7,642 bases of DNA. Origin: an uncultured bacterium (GTDB lineage Bacteria > Bacillota > Clostridia > TANB77 > CAG-508). The translations under genes and the position numbers were made by a program. The stretch is taken from the NCBI GenBank assembly GCA_905215845.1, contig CAJMRU010000040.1:1-7642 (forward strand), given 5' to 3'. The notes beneath the pieces were generated by a model. The model did not search any database. It was given only the letters and a program-made list of their open reading frames with translations, and had not been told where the DNA came from. Of this stretch, positions 5,769 through 7,642 are shown in pieces (positions within the stretch are counted from its first letter, which is position 1; each line of letters begins with the position of its first letter).

Positions 5769-5840
5769 AGATTAAATTTATAAAGTATATAAATTAGAAA
5801 TATTTCAATAAAAAAGATAATGAAGGGAGTTTGATATAAA

Positions 5841-7478
5841 ATGGCAAAAGTTATTAAATTTGGAGAAGATGCAAGAAAATCCTTAGTAGAAGGTGTAAAT
5901 AAATTAGCAGACACAGTAAAAGTAACATTAGGACCAAAAGGAAGAAATGTAGTATTAGATAAAAGCTTTGGAGCACCACTTATAACTAACGATGGTGTCA
6001 CAATAGCAAAAGAAATCGAATTAGAAGATAAATTTGAAAACATGGGAGCAAGATTAGTTAAAGAAGTATCAACAAAAACTAATGATGTTGCAGGAGATGG
6101 AACTACAACAGCAACAGTTTTAGCTCAAAGTATGATAAAAGAAGGAGTAAAAAATGTTGCAGCTGGAGCAGACCCTATGGCAATAAAAAGAGGTATTGAT
6201 AAAGCAGTAAAAAGTGCAGTAGAAGGACTAAAAGGAATTAGTTCAGAAGTTAATGGAAAAGAAGATATAGCAAGAGTTGCAAGCATTTCTGCAAATAATG
6301 AAGAAGTTGGAAATCTAATTGCAGAAGCTATGGAAAAAGTTTCAAAAGATGGAGTAATTACAATTGAAGAATCAAAAACTTCAAACACAGAATTAAATGT
6401 TGTTGAAGGAATGCAATTTGACAAAGGTTACTTATCACCATATATGGCAACTGATACAGAAAAAATGGAAGCTATATTAGATAATCCATATATATTATTA
6501 ACAGACAAAAAAATAAGTAATATACAAGAAATATTACCATTATTAGAAAGCTTAATGCAAGAATCAGGAAAACTATTAATAGTTTGTGATGATATGGAAG
6601 GTGAAGCATTATCTACATTAATATTAAATAAATTAAGAGGAGTATTAAATGTAGTTGCAGTAAAAGCACCAGGATTTGGTGATAAGAGAAAAGCTATGTT
6701 AGAAGATATTGCAGTTTTAACAGGAGCAGAAGTTATTACATCAGATTTAGGATTAGAACTAAAAGATACAACAATAGAACAATTAGGAAGAGCAAAACAA
6801 GTTAAAGTCCAAAAAGAAAATACAATAATAGTAGATGGAGCAGGAGACAAACAACAAATAGCAGACAGAGTAGGACAAATAAAAGCTCAAATAAATGAAA
6901 CAAAGAGTGATTATGACAAAGAACAATTACAAGAAAGACTTGCTAAAATAGCAGGAGGAGTAGCTGTAATTGGAGTTGGAGCTGCAACAGAAGTTGAAAT
7001 GAAAGACAAAAAATTAAGAATAGAAGATGCATTATCAGCTACAAAAGCAGCAGTAGAAGAAGGTATAGTTTCAGGAGGAGGAACAGCATTATTAAATGTA
7101 ATTCCAGAAGTAGAAAAATTAGTAAATAGCTTAGAAGGTGGAGAACAACTAGGTGCAAAAATAGTATTAAAAGCCTTAGAAGAACCAGCTAAACAAATAT
7201 CTATAAATGCAGGACTAGAACCAGCAGTTATAGTAGAAAAAATAAAACATGAAAAAGTAGGAATAGGATTTGATGCTTCTTCAGAAACATATGTAGACAT
7301 GAAAAAGGCAGGAATAGTAGACCCAACAAAAGTAACAAGAAGTGCATTACAAAATGCAGCATCAATAGCTTCAATGGTATTAACAACAGAAAGCTTAGTT
7401 ACAGACGCACCAGAACAAAAGTCATGTAACTGTGGAGGACATGAAGGAATGCCTGGTGGAATGGAAGGAATGTACTAG
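5841..7478 (+). CDS. groEL: GroEL chaperonin (60 kDa)
   Basis: GroEL is a double-ring ATP-driven folding chaperone. The 545-aa product matches the family length and starts MAKVIKFGEDAR. Visible hallmarks are the equatorial nucleotide site (VTLGPKGRNVVLD, 28-40), the GDGTTTATVLA motif (85-95) with Asp86, and the ATP-hydrolysis Asp396 in IEDALSATKAAVEEG. The apical domain lies in the middle third (including KAPGFGDKRKAMLEDIAVLT). The C-terminus has a shortened Gly/Met tail preceded by Cys529, Cys531 and His534 (SCNCGGHEGMPGGM) and ends in Tyr. AAGGGAG (5823-5829) lies 11 nt before ATG 5841. It is the second gene of the CIRCE-controlled unit and is followed by a hairpin terminator. All catalytic positions examined look intact and codon use matches the neighbours, so there is no sign of recent transfer. 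Confidence 0.98.
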   Translation: MAKVIKFGEDARKSLVEGVNKLADTVKVTLGPKGRNVVLDKSFGAPLITNDGVTIAKEIELEDKFENMGARLVKEVSTKTNDVAGDGTTTATVLAQSMIKEGVKNVAAGADPMAIKRGIDKAVKSAVEGLKGISSEVNGKEDIARVASISANNEEVGNLIAEAMEKVSKDGVITIEESKTSNTELNVVEGMQFDKGYLSPYMATDTEKMEAILDNPYILLTDKKISNIQEILPLLESLMQESGKLLIVCDDMEGEALSTLILNKLRGVLNVVAVKAPGFGDKRKAMLEDIAVLTGAEVITSDLGLELKDTTIEQLGRAKQVKVQKENTIIVDGAGDKQQIADRVGQIKAQINETKSDYDKEQLQERLAKIAGGVAVIGVGAATEVEMKDKKLRIEDALSATKAAVEEGIVSGGGTALLNVIPEVEKLVNSLEGGEQLGAKIVLKALEEPAKQISINAGLEPAVIVEKIKHEKVGIGFDASSETYVDMKKAGIVDPTKVTRSALQNAASIASMVLTTESLVTDAPEQKSCNCGGHEGMPGGMEGMY

Positions 7479-7511
7479 AATATAATTAATAGTTCATATT
7501 AAAATGTAGTC

Positions 7512-7556
7512 AGAAAATATTGAGAAATATACTTTATATATTTTTCGATATTTTTT
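7512..7556 (+). terminator. AU-rich intrinsic terminator of groES-groEL
   Basis: Positions 7514-7531 pair with 7537-7554 over 18 consecutive positions, including two G-U wobbles (7524/7544 and 7521/7547), around a 5-nt loop CTTTA (7532-7536). Two more weak pairs extend it to 7512/7556. The run of six T at 7551-7556 serves as both stem and U-tract. It begins 33 nt after the groEL stop. There is only one G-C pair in the stem, so its strength relies on length. Confidence 0.75.
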
Positions 7557-7611
7557 AATTTTAGAATGAATAACAATAAAAAAGAAAAGCCCTGTATTTT
7601 AATTTTAGAAT
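7553..7611 (+). repeat. 15-bp direct repeat pair after the groEL terminator
   Basis: TTTTAATTTTAGAAT occurs at 7553-7567 and again at 7597-7611, 44 bp apart. Its first 12 bases also occur at 61-72. Between the copies is an A-rich run ending in GCCCTG (7589-7594), the only GC patch in this tail. AT-rich composition makes chance similarity plausible. The rest of the sequence to 7642 is low-complexity A/T, and I see no gene in it. Confidence 0.4.
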
Positions 7612-7642
7612 TATAAAGAATTTATTTTAAAATTTATAAAAT

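Noticed and set aside
5769..5840. Separate promoter or regulatory element between groES and groEL
   Set aside because: The 72 nt are AT-rich with only short dyads (TTTATA/TATAAA); no credible -35/-10 pair or terminator, and groESL is normally one transcript.
5567..7300. Several long open frames on the minus strand opposite groES, groEL and other genes
   Set aside because: They mirror the codon bias of the genuine + strand genes, have Ser/Phe/Ile-rich low-complexity products and no ribosome-binding sites.

Overview
The window reads as a chromosomal protein-quality-control (heat-shock) island from a low-GC Firmicute, most probably a member of the Clostridia. The grounds are the gene order ctsR-mcsA-mcsB-clpC, a CtsR-type operator and a CIRCE element, strong Shine-Dalgarno sites, and very AT-rich DNA (below about 30 % GC by eye) with AGA/TTA/GCA/GGA codon choice. 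Tryptophan is TGG throughout and all six complete main genes stop at TAA or TAG, so the standard code fits. I cannot name the genus.

Layout, all on the + strand. Positions 1-66 are the last codons of an unidentified upstream gene. Positions 162-347 carry a small Lys/Glu-rich hypothetical gene. A sigma-A-type promoter (381-408), enclosed by a 9-bp inverted repeat, is followed by a perfect CtsR operator with an extra half-site (418-440). Then come ctsR (525-971), mcsA (986-1561) and mcsB (1586-2596), tightly packed, a 188-nt gap, and clpC (2785-5256). The clpC-groES intergenic region holds a perfect 13-bp inverted repeat with arms 58 nt apart, then a promoter and a CIRCE operator, followed by groES (5487-5768) and groEL (5841-7478). 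An almost GC-free 18-bp hairpin (7512-7556) terminates the groESL unit.

How it works together. CtsR represses its own operon. In known systems McsA activates the protein-arginine kinase McsB, which inactivates CtsR and marks proteins with phosphoarginine for ClpC (with ClpP, not in this window). GroES/GroEL fold proteins and are under HrcA/CIRCE control (hrcA not in this window). The island therefore joins a degradation arm and a folding arm under two different repressors.

Main surprise. McsB is full length, but its guanidino-kinase signature is eroded at several positions at once. The active-site Cys is Tyr152, three nucleotide-binding Arg positions are Lys (110, 161, 192), and the second catalytic Glu loop (Gly-Glu) reads Ser196-Lys197. 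CtsR, McsA and ClpC keep their hallmark residues, including both ClpC N-domain glutamates associated with phosphoarginine binding. This suggests a pseudokinase or a changed mechanism, not decay of the whole system. I see no mobile element, CRISPR array, tRNA or rRNA in the window.
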